DNA of 64,000 nucleotides, taken from assembly GCA_951394405.1 (NCBI GenBank), contig OX596342.1, positions 248,001 to 312,000 of the forward strand. Reading direction: 5' to 3'. The translations under genes were made by a program, and so were the position numbers. This DNA is from Coprinellus micaceus (taxonomy: Eukaryota; Basidiomycota; Agaricomycetes; Agaricales; Psathyrellaceae). Shown piece by piece: positions 24,669-36,080 of the stretch. The notes below the pieces were generated by a model. It was not told where the DNA came from, did not search any database, and saw only the letters and a program-made list of their open reading frames with translations. Within the stretch, counting starts at the first letter, position 1, and every line of letters begins with the position of its first letter.

Positions 24669-26384
24669 ATGGACGTAAGGCAAACCGTCATTCGTGCTCG
24701 TGGTCCCCCTACTGAAAACTAGCAGTTCTCAAAAGGCGCGCACCTCTTTGGCCCTGCAGGACCCCCCGTTTACCGAATTCCCGACGACGTCCTGCGGGAA
24801 ATATTCCTTCATTCCATGCTGTCGTCGAACACGCCAGTACATCCATCGGCAATGGAGGGGCCGCTCCAAGCATCACAAGTGTGCTCAAATTGGAGGGCGG
24901 TTGCTCATGATTGTGCGCGTTTGTGGGGTTCCCTAACAATTGAGCGTCCTCACTTCGAACCCAATTTGATCGACGAAACCCAGCGATGGCTCCACAGAGC
25001 CAACAACACACCGATTCACTTCCAGCTCGTTCTCACCTCAGACAGGCCCAACCGCGTGCAATACTTGCGAACCTGTCTCGGCCAGGATTCCGGTCCTAGT
25101 CGAAACCTACTTCCAACCATAAGGGATTCCGTGAGGAAGGACCCGATAAAAAGGCGGGCCTACTTAGACGAACTCGAACAGACACTCGCCCATACTCCTC
25201 TACCGTCTCCGTCGAACACGCTCTCGAAGATGCTCAAGTCTGTGGGGTCATCAATCACCAGACTCGTCCTCCGCAATGTCCCGGTACCCCAGCTTGTGCG
25301 CCTTCCCCGCCAATCTTTCCCGATCCTCGAGCGCCTGGTACTCGTCCTTTCAGATAGGTTGAACTACTGGGAGTTTGATTGGATTACCAACGGCCCCATA
25401 AAGGCGTTCATGGACTGTCCTTCCCTCCATTATGTAGCACTGGGACGGTACTTCCGCGAAGAGTCTGGTGACTTCATTCGCTTACCATTACGCCAACTCA
25501 CCCATCTCATCGATTGCGGTCCTTTCTACGACACTCAATCTCACCCTTGCCTCGCCATTGAACGATTCCTGGCAGCCGGAACCAACCTTCATCTCCTCCA
25601 CGTCTCGCTCGACAACCACCGGTCTGGGTGGCCGATCCCTTCGGGCAGCGTTGATTTCATCTCAAGCAGTGTCATCAGTTTATCCATAGAATCGGTCTAC
25701 GAGACAGGAATCAGCGAAGACTTTCTTTCCACCTTCTCCTTCCCAAACCTCCAATCCCTACGCTGGTATGGGCCGATCATTGAGCTCGACGGGTTTCTTC
25801 AGAGCGGCAAAGGGGGGAACCTGGAGCACCTGTCGGTCTTGTACGAGGATGAAATCCCGTTGGAGTTCCTTCAGATTCTATCAGACCATACCCCGCGACT
25901 GTGGTGGTTGGAGGTAGCGTATACTGCGCTTGGAGATGTTTTGGAAATCCTGTCGGAATTCCCTTCAGCGCTCACCAACCTTCGGACCATCGCCATATTC
26001 TGTCAGGACACTCTCAAAAAGCCCGCGGTTCCGGGCGAATTCTCTCTCGAAGAGGGAATTCGTGGCTTTATCAACGCCCGTTGCAAGGGTCGCAGTCGTC
26101 ATCAAGAGCATGCGCAGTGTCTCCAGACCTTCAAGATATTCGATGGAGTCCCGAACATGGCTTCTGCCGATCAACTCCACGATGTTCTGTGTCGCCTGCG
26201 CGACGAAGAAGAGTTGGAGCTGGAGGTGATTTGGGATAGTGTTGGGGATCCCAACGGCATTCTCGACCCATTGTTCACTGACCCCGAGCTGGCGAATTGG
26301 GATGGGCTGCACCAGCTTCGCCTTCATCCCTTTCAATTCAAGCTACCCAACTCCGGCACCGGGACCAGCACAGTAGTGGTGTAA
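24669..26384 (+). CDS. F-box/leucine-rich protein
   Basis: A six-base first exon (ATGGAC, 24669-24674) and a 51-nt intron (24675-24725, GTAAGG to GCAG) join to one long exon ending at TAA 26382-26384. Without this intron the long frame has an upstream stop at 24720 and no ATG before the F-box, which is why the start was chosen here. The F-box reads YRIPDDVLREIFLHSM, then QASQVCSNWRAVAHDCARLW. LRR-like blocks include SFPILERLVLVLSDRLNYWE and FSFPNLQSLRWYG. The protein is closely related to the copies at 7602-9269 and 5377-7245 (shared THLIDCGPFYDTQ and KAFMDCPSL). Its role is likely SCF substrate adaptor, substrate unknown. It converges on the cysteine-rich gene at 26678. Confidence 0.88.
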
Positions 26385-26677
26385 GTCTTATTCCGTAAAC
26401 CTTCCATGCATACCACCTCCTGGAGAATCGTTCAAACACCACTTGACCGACATGTCAACACCGAGGGGAGTATTTGACATTTACGCTCAAGCGGTTAAGA
26501 GGACGGGAGGGATGTACGCATGGAGACGAGTGCCACAACCCGGTCTGAGTTAAATGTATGGGCACATGCATCCACTAACTCGTTATATACAAGCAGGTGA
26601 TACGATTCTTCCTTGTCCCCGTCAACGGTATCGAAAGTACAAGCGCGAATATATGTATTCCTACAGTCCGCACCAAT

Positions 26678-27793
26678 TCAAAGGAATGTTGGATCTTCTG
26701 GATCGGGCTCGACGGTTGGGAATGGGGGAGGAGTTGGGATATCGGTTCCCGGCGGTGGATTTGTGAAAGTCGGAGTAGGCCCAGGGTCAGGGAAGCAAAT
26801 TGGGGTACACGGCGAGCACTCGTTCCCACTGCCAGGGATGCATGGAACACATGGAGGGATAACGCACTTCGTAGTCGTGGTTGTCGGTCGTGGGAGACAC
26901 GTGCAGAAGCAGGGACTGCCTGGAGTCGCCCCTGCGCTGGTAGTCGACGTTCCGACAGATCCTGTAGGGCAGAGGGGGCACGGAAGGGGAAGACATGAGG
27001 ATGTGGTCGTCGTAGGCTTTGGTGGTGCGGGTGGTGTGGCCACAGGCGCTCCGGGAACACAAGTGCACGTTGGGCACTGAGTCCCCGTCCACGTGAGAGT
27101 CGGATGGGAAGCTGTCCCGCATGGGGTGCAAGGTGCAGGTAGGCATGCGCTGGTCGGGAGGTATGTAGGCCAGGAATCGGATGGGCTGCTTGGAGTGGGA
27201 GGTGGGGTCACAGTTGGTTTATGCCCAGGAACGCAGAAGCATTGAGGACAGTCCCCAACCGTCTTAGTTGTGGTGATAGTTATTTCTCCAAATGGGCATT
27301 TTGAGCAAGGGAGGTCCATTGGGCAGTCCGTGACGGTGGGCCAAGAGTCGGATGGCCCACTCGGACTAGGGAGGGTAGGCGTCACAGTTGGGTCGTGCGT
27401 GGGGACGCAGACGCATTGGGGGCACTGGCCCACGGTCTTGGTCGTGGTGGTAGCTGTTTCGCCAGCTGAGCACGACGAGCAGGGGAGGTCTGCCGAACAA
27501 GTAGGCCAGGAGTCGGAAGGCCCGCTTGGACTGGGGATGGTCGGCGTCACGGTTGGGGTATACGCGAGGACGCAGAAACACTGAGGGCACTGTCCCACAG
27601 TCCTGGTCGTGATAGTGTTGGTTTCCCCAGGTGGGCACGTTGAGCAAGGGAGCTCCGTCGGACACCGATATGGCGGATATGTGGTCGAAGTAGGCTTGGG
27701 AGTCGTAGACGCGATGGCTGCAGCAGCGTGTGAGACGAGAATGAAGGTGGCCAACCCCCTGAGTAGGGTGAGAGAAGGGCCCTTGCTGATCAT
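26678..27793 (-). CDS. secreted six-cysteine-module repeat protein (6 modules)
   Basis: The ATG at 27791-27793 begins MISKGPSLTLLRGLATFIL, a clear secretion signal, followed by a Pro/Thr-rich stretch. Six modules follow, the first three nearly identical in layout: C-x5-C-x2-C-x15-C-x2-C-x-C, as in CPTELPCSTC then GQCPQCFC. Modules four to six are more diverged (CLPAPCTPC then CPTCTC; CLPLPCPLC then CFCTC; CVIPPCVPC then CSPCTPIC). Linkers are Pro/Thr/Ser-rich, with the recurring phrase PSGPSDSWPT, and likely O-glycosylated. The 371-codon frame has no intron. I do not recognise the module as a named domain; six cysteines per unit suggest three disulfides or metal binding. There is no cellulose-binding module. 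The same module occurs in the genes at 29719, 33229 and 36081. A TATA-like TATTTATA lies upstream near 27918-27925. Confidence 0.88.
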   Translation of the reverse strand: MISKGPSLTLLRGLATFILVSHAAAAIASTTPKPTSTTYPPYRCPTELPCSTCPPGETNTITTRTVGQCPQCFCVLAYTPTVTPTIPSPSGPSDSWPTCSADLPCSSCSAGETATTTTKTVGQCPQCVCVPTHDPTVTPTLPSPSGPSDSWPTVTDCPMDLPCSKCPFGEITITTTKTVGDCPQCFCVPGHKPTVTPPPTPSSPSDSWPTYLPTSACLPAPCTPCGTASHPTLTWTGTQCPTCTCVPGAPVATPPAPPKPTTTTSSCLPLPCPLCPTGSVGTSTTSAGATPGSPCFCTCLPRPTTTTTKCVIPPCVPCIPGSGNECSPCTPICFPDPGPTPTFTNPPPGTDIPTPPPFPTVEPDPEDPTFL

Positions 27794-29718
27794 CGCGTTG
27801 ATTGAGGAGCTTGCACGGGGAACTGAGGATCTGATAATGAAGTCGATTTTCAATTTTATAGGATTCCTACTGACATCTATGAGAACGTACCCTGCGTCCA
27901 AGTGACCGATGGCATCGTATAAATAGGATCCATGAGAGCACCTTCTTCAGAATCCACGGGAGAGGTATGCCCAATTGACAAGGATCGCGTCTCATCATCG
28001 AGGTATAGCCGACCTGGGGGCGAGGACATCGATCAGCATGGGAACCCACTTCCGCTCTGGTCCAGTACGTGTCCATACAGGCTCTCTAGAACCCGATAGA
28101 TTTTGTGCGGGTCAGGCCCTCTCGAGGAGGACGTCGGCTCTGATACGACGAGGGCAAGAGGCGATACTTATTTGAAGCCGCATTCACATCGAGGCGGTTC
28201 AGTCTTGGGCCACAAGATCGGCGCCTATCCCCCCCTGACGAGGAAACCTCCTGGATCCTCGGCGGCCAGATGAACCCTGCTTTCAGACAATCTTGCGCCC
28301 ACATACGAGAGGTGTATGGACTGGGTACTCATCGACCTCATGATATCAATCTCGATTTCGCGTAAGTGACCCACCGAACTTGAGGGGTTAACAGGTTTGC
28401 AAACGTTACCTACAGCTTCATATCATGAAACACGAATGGCATTCCCAGGACGGCGAGGTACGGCCGACGAGCAGAAAGGAAAATAAATCATCGTAACTTG
28501 AAGTGCCGCCGCAAGAACCAGATGAACATCGTAAAAGGGTGCTGTCCCTGCAGTCCGTACTGGACAGAGCCAGTTCCACCCAGCCGGGTCCAATGAATTT
28601 TGCCGAGAACAATGTGCACCCCACATGAACGTGTCAAGTCGAAGCCGCAAGGTTGTTCGATCCGTTCTTGACCTCAATTGCCAATAGAGAATGAGCAACC
28701 GCTGTCGCATCCCAGGAGGCCTCATATCAGGTACACGCCTCGTTCATGGCCATCATATCGCGGACGTCGGCTGGGTAGAAGCGGTTACAGTGGAAGGCGA
28801 AAGCGACCGTATACATTGGGCGCATACCATGAATTCGTTATGAGACAGACTTTTGAAAGGGGCGTGTAACCGTTCATGAAGGGTCTTTCTATGGTCGCCA
28901 GCAAGAAGCAGAGCTACAACGAGTCCGACATGTTGGCTTTGGGAGTCATGCATCGCCCTCTGAACGGATAGCCTACAGAGTAACCGAAGTAGTCAAGCAC
29001 ATGTCATGTAAGTAGCGCCAGAAGATAGACTTGGAGCAGCTTTCAGGGAATGGAAGGTGAGGGTAGCCGCCAGTCATTTAGAATTCGCGGCATTGACAGT
29101 TTTTGGATGTGCACCCAGACCATGAGAGGTTTAGCCTGTCTGGGATGCTGGATCCCTGTTTAATCACCCACCAAAGGGGACCACTGAGAAGGAGAATAGA
29201 GGCCAAAAAATGAAGTTCGCTGTGACGATGGTGGGGGAAGGGAAAGCGGCGGGACGTCGGCAATTCCAGTGGGGAACCATTTTTTTACTCGGAGCTTGCT
29301 GGGCGGAGATTGCCGATCGTTGAACTCCAGCCTGAGAACCTCTGGTCCACTATCCAACATGAACTCAACCGCCTCTCGGTGTAACCGCGAAGTTCTCTTT
29401 ATCCGGGGATCGCCCAGCTGCCTCATGAGGAATTACACTCTCAATGGTCTTTCGTCAGCTCGACTTTGCTGGTTGGCAGACACTGCTCTGCTACTGTGGA
29501 GAACTCTTTGTCCTCGCTGCGGATACGACGCATATCGACTACTTACACACCATAATGTGTGCACAATACCCTCACCCCTTAGCGCCCTTATCTCGAAGGA
29601 ACTCAAGGGTCCTTCGATGATCAGTTCGTACCCCATGATCCCGACGACATCGCAATTGAATTTCGGGGGTATATAGTGTAGTTCTCCCCTCTGAGGTACC
29701 CGAAGCTCTTCGGAGAGA
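27794..29718. other. intergenic region between divergent cysteine-module genes
   Basis: The genes at 26678 and 29719 point away from each other, so both promoters lie here. The middle (about 28,100-29,600) carries only short frames without recognisable domains. I could not identify a gene or a transposon in it. Confidence 0.45.
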
Positions 29719-30596
29719 ATGGGTTCCCTAAGCCAAGCCTACCTGGCCCTCCTATCAGTCTTGGTTGTGTCCCGCAGGCTCAGCTCTGTCCACGCCAATG
29801 GTCTCCCTCCCGCTACTCACTCAATCGCGGCCTCCCTGCCCGCCCCCGTTTCAGCACCGACACCACCCCCGGACGCTCGAGCTATCATCGGAGACGGATA
29901 CGTTCGTCCTGGCTGTACCACCTATACCTGCGGCCCATGCACGGGCGCTTTTGATGTCGGCCTCGCTGCGACTGGATCGACGGATTGTCACTTTTGCGCG
30001 TGCTTCCCGAGGACCACCGTCCCCTCAAGCTGTTCGCTCACTTATTGTGGGGCGTGTGGGTGGAGCTCGACAGTAACTCTTACGACCCCAATGACGGGCC
30101 CGTACGACTGTCCGAAATGCGGATGTGTGGCTCCGGTAGCGACCGGTGTTCCCACTGCTGTTTCACTCTACGGGCAGTGTCAGTGATTTTGAATTCGATG
30201 AACGAAACGAAGCTGCGATCTGACCGCTATACATAGGTGGGGGGATTGGTTGGTCTGGCTTGACTAAGTGTCAGCGGTGAGTTACCGACCCTGGACCTCG
30301 ATCGCTACTCATTTATTGCTTCGACCAACACAGCCCTACCGCAACACCGTCGATCTCGGCAACCTGCTCGACCATGGATCCTTGTAGGTACCTGAGCTTG
30401 GACGGCGAACGACGTTTCTGAAGTGCTTCAAATTCAAACAGACTTCGCACAGTGCCTCCCGACACCCGCGTCGTCGGTTGTTAGTACAGTCACATCACCT
30501 GAATGCGTAGGCTGGACGTGTTCCGGCAACGGGGATTGCTCATGCTATACCTGGTCTCCTCCGAAGACCAGCACGATCACTTCATATTTCCGATGA
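29719..30596 (+). CDS. secreted protein: two six-cysteine modules, CBM1, cysteine tail
   Basis: The protein starts at the ATG at 29719 with a signal-like segment (LALLSVLVVSRRLSSVHA) and a Pro-rich stretch. Two modules follow: CTTYTCGPC then CHFCAC, and CSLTYCGAC then CPKCGC. The remainder is pieced from short exons (introns 30179-30236, 30277-about 30333, and 30384-30441 using GTAGGT). They spell a complete CBM1: YGQCGGIGWSGLTKC, a second cysteine block, and DPYFAQC. CBM1 binds crystalline cellulose through a flat aromatic face. After it comes an extra tail, PECVGWTCSGNGDCSCYTW, with four cysteines; TGA is at 30594-30596. The neighbouring AA9 gene and the sister gene at 33229 support an extracellular, cellulose-targeted role. 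The enzyme or ligand activity of the modules is unknown. Confidence 0.8.
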
Positions 30597-30898
30597 AGCA
30601 CGCTGAGATCGCCTATCGCTTCGTTCTTGCCTGGATGGAAGGAGACGTTCCAAGTTACACTTTCAGGATACCTTCTTTTCGTACCTATCACCCACTACGA
30701 TGTATTTCCACCATCGCTTTCGCAAGTTTTATGACGAAACCTCTGGGCTTGACTGAGCCTCGAGCCGTATGCAGTTGAGTATGAGGGAGTAATTTGAAGT
30801 ATCGAATATGAACGATAGAAAGAATGTACACGATAAGTGAGTGAACGTATATTCGTGTGGGCAACGAGGGCTGCTACCGAGAACTGTGGAGCAACCGC

Positions 30899-32047
30899 TC
30901 AGGGTGTGCATTGGCCTATATATATCTGCGTCAGTAGGGTATTTGATAAAATACGAGGGGTACTCACTGTACCAGTCGTTGATGGCCTTGCAGGTACCCT
31001 CGATGCAGGAAGTGGGACCAGTCCAGCCGCTTCCACCGCACTGGCCGTAGAGAGCAGCGCCGTTTGCGGGGACACTCGGTTGAGTAGGAGCCTGAGTCTG
31101 AGTAGGAGCGGCGGTGGTGGTCTGAGGAGGGGGGTTACCGCCAGCTGGGCACTGGAGAGGCGCAGGTCCGGGAACCTTGTAGGGGCGGCCCTGGTTGTTG
31201 GGGACGGTGCCTTGGTAGATGTTGATGACGATAGAGGGATCGTTCTGAGCGTAAGCGCCGGGGAAGGAGACGAGGTCGTTGCCGGTGGAAGATCCAGATC
31301 CCTGAACGTTGATTTGGGCGCATCCCACCTAAACACGGTTGGATGGCTCAGTAAGGTCGCGCGTCAAACGAAAGAAACGTACTCACGTAGAACTGGGCAC
31401 CACCTTGGGAGTACGCGGAGTGAAGGGCGAGCAACTCAATCCTCATCAAGTACTGGCCAGGAGCAACGCAAGATGGCATCTCGAAGTACTGCCAACCGCC
31501 GCTCTGTATCATCCTGTCGACACCCCACTGACTGTTGCTGTTCGTCAAGCCATCCTCAGCCACCTTGAACCAACGAAGCCCGCTGGGAGAAGCACTGGTG
31601 GCGTTGTCGACCTTGGCGAGGTAGGCGGCGACGGGACCTTTGTGGGAGGAGGCGATCGGGTGGTCGGGGTCGTTGGCCATCTGTGGTCCGCCAATGACAT
31701 GGCCCCACCATGCACCGACACGACCACCAGCGGGGATGTTGATAATGTTTGAATCCTTGTACTGCAAGTTGTTGTTGCAGGCCATACCACCGTCGTTGAC
31801 ATTTTGGACAGGCTACGGAGCGCGTCGGCGAGATATGGGGCAAGTAAAAGGCTGATAGCGTACGTTGTTGGAGCTAGGAGCACGGACACCCTTCAGCTGG
31901 CCTTGGTCAACACCGTTCACCGAGACTTTCTGTTGTGCAGATGAGCCAATGGCCAGGAATTATAGAAGGGCCGCTCACCTGGAAAATACAGTGTCCATAG
32001 GCGACAGAGCCGAAGGCAAGGGCGGCAAGTACCGACGAGAATTTCAT
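30899..32047 (-). CDS. AA9 lytic polysaccharide monooxygenase with C-terminal CBM1
   Basis: The start is the ATG at 32045-32047. [18 protein letters not shown] is the signal peptide, leaving His19 as the mature N-terminal residue (HCIFQ), the first ligand of the copper 'histidine brace'. The second ligand is the His in [14 protein letters not shown] (about residue 102), and the axial Tyr lies in GGAQFYVGCAQI. Cysteines in GGMACNNN and PSCVAPGQY fit the family. After the catalytic domain come a Pro/Thr/Gln-rich linker and a CBM1 ([15 protein letters not shown] ... AINDWYSQC). Four introns are placed, the last splitting the CBM1 codon for Ser; the stop is at 30899-30901. The length is about 314 residues, normal for AA9-CBM1. 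AA9 enzymes oxidatively cleave cellulose outside the cell. A TATA box is about 96 bp upstream. It lies among the cysteine-module genes and is divergent from the one at 33229. Confidence 0.94.
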
Positions 32048-33228
32048 GTCTTCACAAGAATCACAAAGATAGAACCAGAGTCTCGGTAGAGGGATAGCAC
32101 TCTCGACAAGGCTAGGACTCTCACGTCGACAGTCCAGGACGCTTTATACCCCCTTTCACAGCTCCCGCGCTCGTAGCTTGTCCTCGAAATGTAGCGCTCA
32201 GGTTTTGGATTGGGGAAGTCGAAGTCGTATGTCATTACCCCGCATGACGAAAGGAGAATCGAAGGCCGGGGGACGGGTGAACTACTGAGATTTCGCGGAA
32301 GAGCTCTCGGAACCGGAGAACGGACGAATGGGGTGCACCGACAGCCATTTCCAGAACCGAGCAGAGTGCTAAGCTGTTCTTGAAACATCCGAGGTGGTTC
32401 GACAGTATCGAATAGTAGAAATGCCCCCCCATTGAAGGTGAGTGGGGTGCAATAGGTGGCCAAGCTTCGGGAGAAGACCCTAATAGCTTAGGGGAGGAGA
32501 CGAAATGCATGTGGATCGAAGGACGTCGATTTGGCTGGTCGTTGCTGTCGGCGACTTTTGTGACAACGGGACATTGAGTTTGAATGTTCTCAAATGTCCA
32601 GTAAATATCCGTGGTCAGTCCTGTGTTTCAACGATTGCACCCAGTCAAAGTCCCAGATGCTGAGCTACGTTTCCTTGAGTCCCTAGGCCCGTCGAATTAA
32701 ATGCTAGTGGAGATGCACCGAGCGCACTGGGTGTGAATGTGGTTGAGGCTGTCACAACGGTGCGAAAGGGAGGAGCGGACGATAGTGAAATCTCGGTTGA
32801 AGGGTTTTTGCCACGCCTTCATGTTTGGCAAAACCGTTGTGAACCAACAGCCGGCACATGCGGCACAGGTCGGGGCAAACGCCTCACAAGCAGACCAAGC
32901 CTTAAACTGCGTCGCTTCTCCCAACGATCTTCCGATCTCTGACCTACCGCCCTGACCCCGCCCACTTTGGGTTCGGTACCTCATAGAATGGCGAGTTCTA
33001 ATCGCAGTTGGGAAGGCTAGAAGTCACGCGGGGTATAACATTTTCTCTTGCCGCTGACATACATCCTTGCTAGGCCCAAGTTCGCACTCAGCCCTTCCTT
33101 GCCAGTGCAAGAATGAGAATTCCATCTTCTCGTCTCACGCGCACACTAGAAGTTCGTTCAAATTGATTATAGGCCTCCACCCGTCTATATATGCGGTGTT
33201 GTTGGTTTTCAGACCACCCAACGCAGCG
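32048..33228. promoter_or_regulatory. divergent promoter region of the AA9 gene and a CBM1 cysteine-module gene
   Basis: This 1.18 kb separates two oppositely directed genes that both encode CBM1 proteins, so they may share induction signals. A minus-strand TATAAA is at 32143-32148 for the AA9 gene, and a TCTATATATGC element near 33184 for the other. I see no gene inside. Confidence 0.5.
32143..32148 (-). promoter_or_regulatory. TATA box of the AA9 gene
   Basis: GGTATAAAG on the minus strand, about 96 bp before the ATG. Confidence 0.55.
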
Positions 33229-33983
33229 ATGGCGACCGCAAGAACCACCCGACTCCAAGCCCTACTCCTTCTAACCTTGTCGGGTGCTCTCAGCATTGAG
33301 GCTTTTATACCCTCCCCTACAGCTCCATCCGAGCTTGCGGCTCCAAATGTTGCTCCGACTCCACCACCGGACATCTCTGCCTTGGCCAATGACGGCTATC
33401 CCCGCCCTGGCTGCCCAGTCTTTTCTTGCTACCAGTGTATCGGTGACTTCTACCTGACCCTTACCGCCACGGGCTCAACGGATTGCCATTTCTGCGCCTG
33501 TGCTCCCCGCACTCCGAGCGCCTACCCTGCCGAGTGCTCGGTGTCGTTCTGCAACCATTGCGGGTTGAGCTCATTAGTCGTCCTCACCACACCTAGTGCG
33601 CAGACGTGCCCTGCGTGCGGATGTGCGGCGATTCCGGGACTTCCTGCAACGACGCCTAGCGTGGCATCGATATGGGGACAATGTGGGTCGGGTTTTCCAA
33701 GCTAACTTCTGTATACTGACGGGCATTAGGTGGTGGAATCGGGTATACTGGCCCAACCAAATGCAGGTGAGCGTTTTATATGTGATGGGTCGCGTATAGA
33801 ACTAAATTGACGATTGCATCAGCCCTTCTGGAGCCACTTCTGTTGAATGCTCTTCCATTAATTCATGTGAGCTTTCACATTCTCTATTAAAGACTCTCGG
33901 GCTGATCGAACCCTTTCCAATTAGACTACGCTCAGTGTATGCCCGTGCATACTCCGACAGCAGTTCCTTTGCCTCGATCGTAG
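33229..33983 (+). CDS. secreted protein: two six-cysteine modules plus CBM1
   Basis: The ATG at 33229 gives a signal peptide (TTRLQALLLLTLSGALSIEA), then a Pro-rich stretch, then DGYPRPG as in the gene at 29719. Two modules follow: CPVFSCYQC then STDCHFCAC, and CSVSFCNHC then CPACGC. Three introns (33683-33729, 33767-33832, 33867-33924) assemble a canonical CBM1, WGQCGGGIGYTGPTKC ... CSSINSYYAQC. It is followed by a short 15-residue tail; TAG is at 33981-33983. The intron positions inside the CBM1 match those of the gene at 29719, so the two are paralogues. The mature protein is about 150-170 residues. It is probably secreted and anchored to cellulose by the CBM1; what the cysteine modules do is unknown. 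Confidence 0.85.
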
Positions 33984-36080
33984 TTTTGATACAACACAGC
34001 CTTTGCTCCTCTCGCGAGCGTCTTTCCACATTCGCACATACGATCGTCGCTATCACTCAGACTGTCAGTATACTCCCAGATCCCGACCATGGTCAAGCCT
34101 TGCTGCTGATCAGCATCCTGCCGCGAACGGCGGCGACGTTCAGGGTCATACAGCGGTGATTTGGTATAAGGGCTACAGATCCACTCAAGCCACATCCTCT
34201 GCACCATGTGTCGTAAATGTCAGATAAAAATCGCCCACGAAAGGCACACAGGTGTGGGGAGGACACCCAGAGCCAGACGAGGGGACGAAGAGTTGTGGTA
34301 TAGGCATTGGTGTGATGTTACATGTCATGACGCTGAACCCGGATGAAGTTGTCGGCTCTGTAGAGGAGGCTAGGACTACTGGAGCTTGGATGACTAGGGG
34401 CCCAGCTGGTAAGGTGATTAGGACATCACACCGGTCGTATCCCGCATCCCTACATTCAGTTCTGTCCTGCTCTAAGCGTCACCAATGCTAGTTCAAGGCA
34501 CTCTTACCCGCAACTAGTGACCGGCTGTATGTATCTTTCTACAGGTCCGTCCTGCCTGCGCGTGCGAATCATTTCCTGCAACAACCGCTCTTACCGGGGC
34601 TGCATCGTATTCGTAATGTGAGTCCAGCCTTGTGGGGACCTGTAGATGATCTCAAATAAATTAATTATGTAGGCGGAGGTCAGGAGTTCACTGGACCTAC
34701 AGTCTGCCATAGGTAGCCTCTGAGACTTAAAGTGCCAGCCACCAGCGGCTAACTGTCCTTCGCTTCCTAGTCCGTGGGGGACGAACTCGATCCCCGTGTA
34801 TGGCAAGACCTACATGAATGTGCGTGGTGCTCTGCGCGGGACTTTCTTAACCGTTCTCTGAAGCCACAGGTTTCTCATCTACTGCAGGGTACGCCGAATG
34901 CTTCCCGAGCACTACGACGTCTACAGTCCCTCCGGGAGTTACGAACGCCTTGGACTACGAGGGATGGTGAAGGGAATGAACATTTAGGTGAAATTATTGA
35001 CTTATAAAATGCGGAGAGTAAAGCCCTGTCTGTACGGCGGTGTGCTTTGCGAGTGGTGTTTTGGCGTTTGTCTCGTCAGGCCATTCCCATATGTATTCCG
35101 TACATGAGGGTGCTGGTCGTCAGGTCGGCGTTGATGCGTCCTCTCTGTGCATATATGAGTACCCACCAGTTGTCTCGTACCATTTTTATGCGTTAAAGGT
35201 ATATTCATGAGCGTTATGTTGTGTAAGATGCCCGACCGATCGCTGCGGGGAATAGGCGCCCGTTCGCTCAGGGGCCTTTGGCATCTGCCGAAGTGAAAGG
35301 GTTTGAACTCCGACTGCCGCCCCGCGTGATGCCGTGTTGGTCCACCAACGTTGCTTGACCAGTTTCCACCACCACAGCAGAGCCCCAATCTGCTTGTTCA
35401 CCACCCTACCGGCTGCATCAAACATTATTCTTTACTCGAACTGCGAGATGTCCCCCGTGCAAACTTCCTCTGAAATTAGTCGAGACGCGAACCTGGAGAG
35501 GCCCGTGCTGGAGTAAGCGACCACTGAGTTGACGATCACCACGCCCTCCGGATCCCTTGTCAGCACCCTCTCGACCTAGGTCCTAGTATTCCGGAGCCAA
35601 GTACCTGGATCATATGTCCCCTCAAAGTCTATCGCTATCGGGGAACCGGGGTCTGCGTCTGTTTCTGCGTCTAGCAGGTTTCGCGGGGAGTTTCGTGTGA
35701 CGCGTTAGGCTTCGGAAGCCAAAGGTACCCTTTCCCCAGAAATGGAATCAAGGTCTCTTTTTTTACATTCGAATCGCTGCTCATATTCTCAGTCTTTATG
35801 GTGCCGAACGGTCTGTGCCGCCCGCGCTGGGTACGTCGAAGCAGTTCCTTGCAGCTCCTTTCGCATGCTAACGGATATACCTCGTCGATTGGGCGTGATT
35901 AGCGTCACTTGCCGGCGTTTCTCGGTGAAGATCGACAAAATGATTCTCATGGGCCCTGGACCATCGATTTTGGTGGTCAGCTGAGCTTCAGGTGCGTTCT
36001 CATAGATCTAATCGTCGGGCTATAAGAATTCAAATTCATCTTCATTATGGACTTCGTCAGTTCTTCACTCGTCGAGGACG
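33984..36080. other. intergenic region before the large repeat gene
   Basis: Only short frames without domain signal were seen on both strands. A TATAAG motif at about 36021 lies 60 bp before the next start and is its likely promoter element. No transposon ends were recognised. Confidence 0.45.

Noticed and set aside
27794..27901. Longer N-terminus for the cysteine-module gene at 26678
   Set aside because: The extension has no ATG start, while the ATG at 27793 directly begins a good signal peptide.
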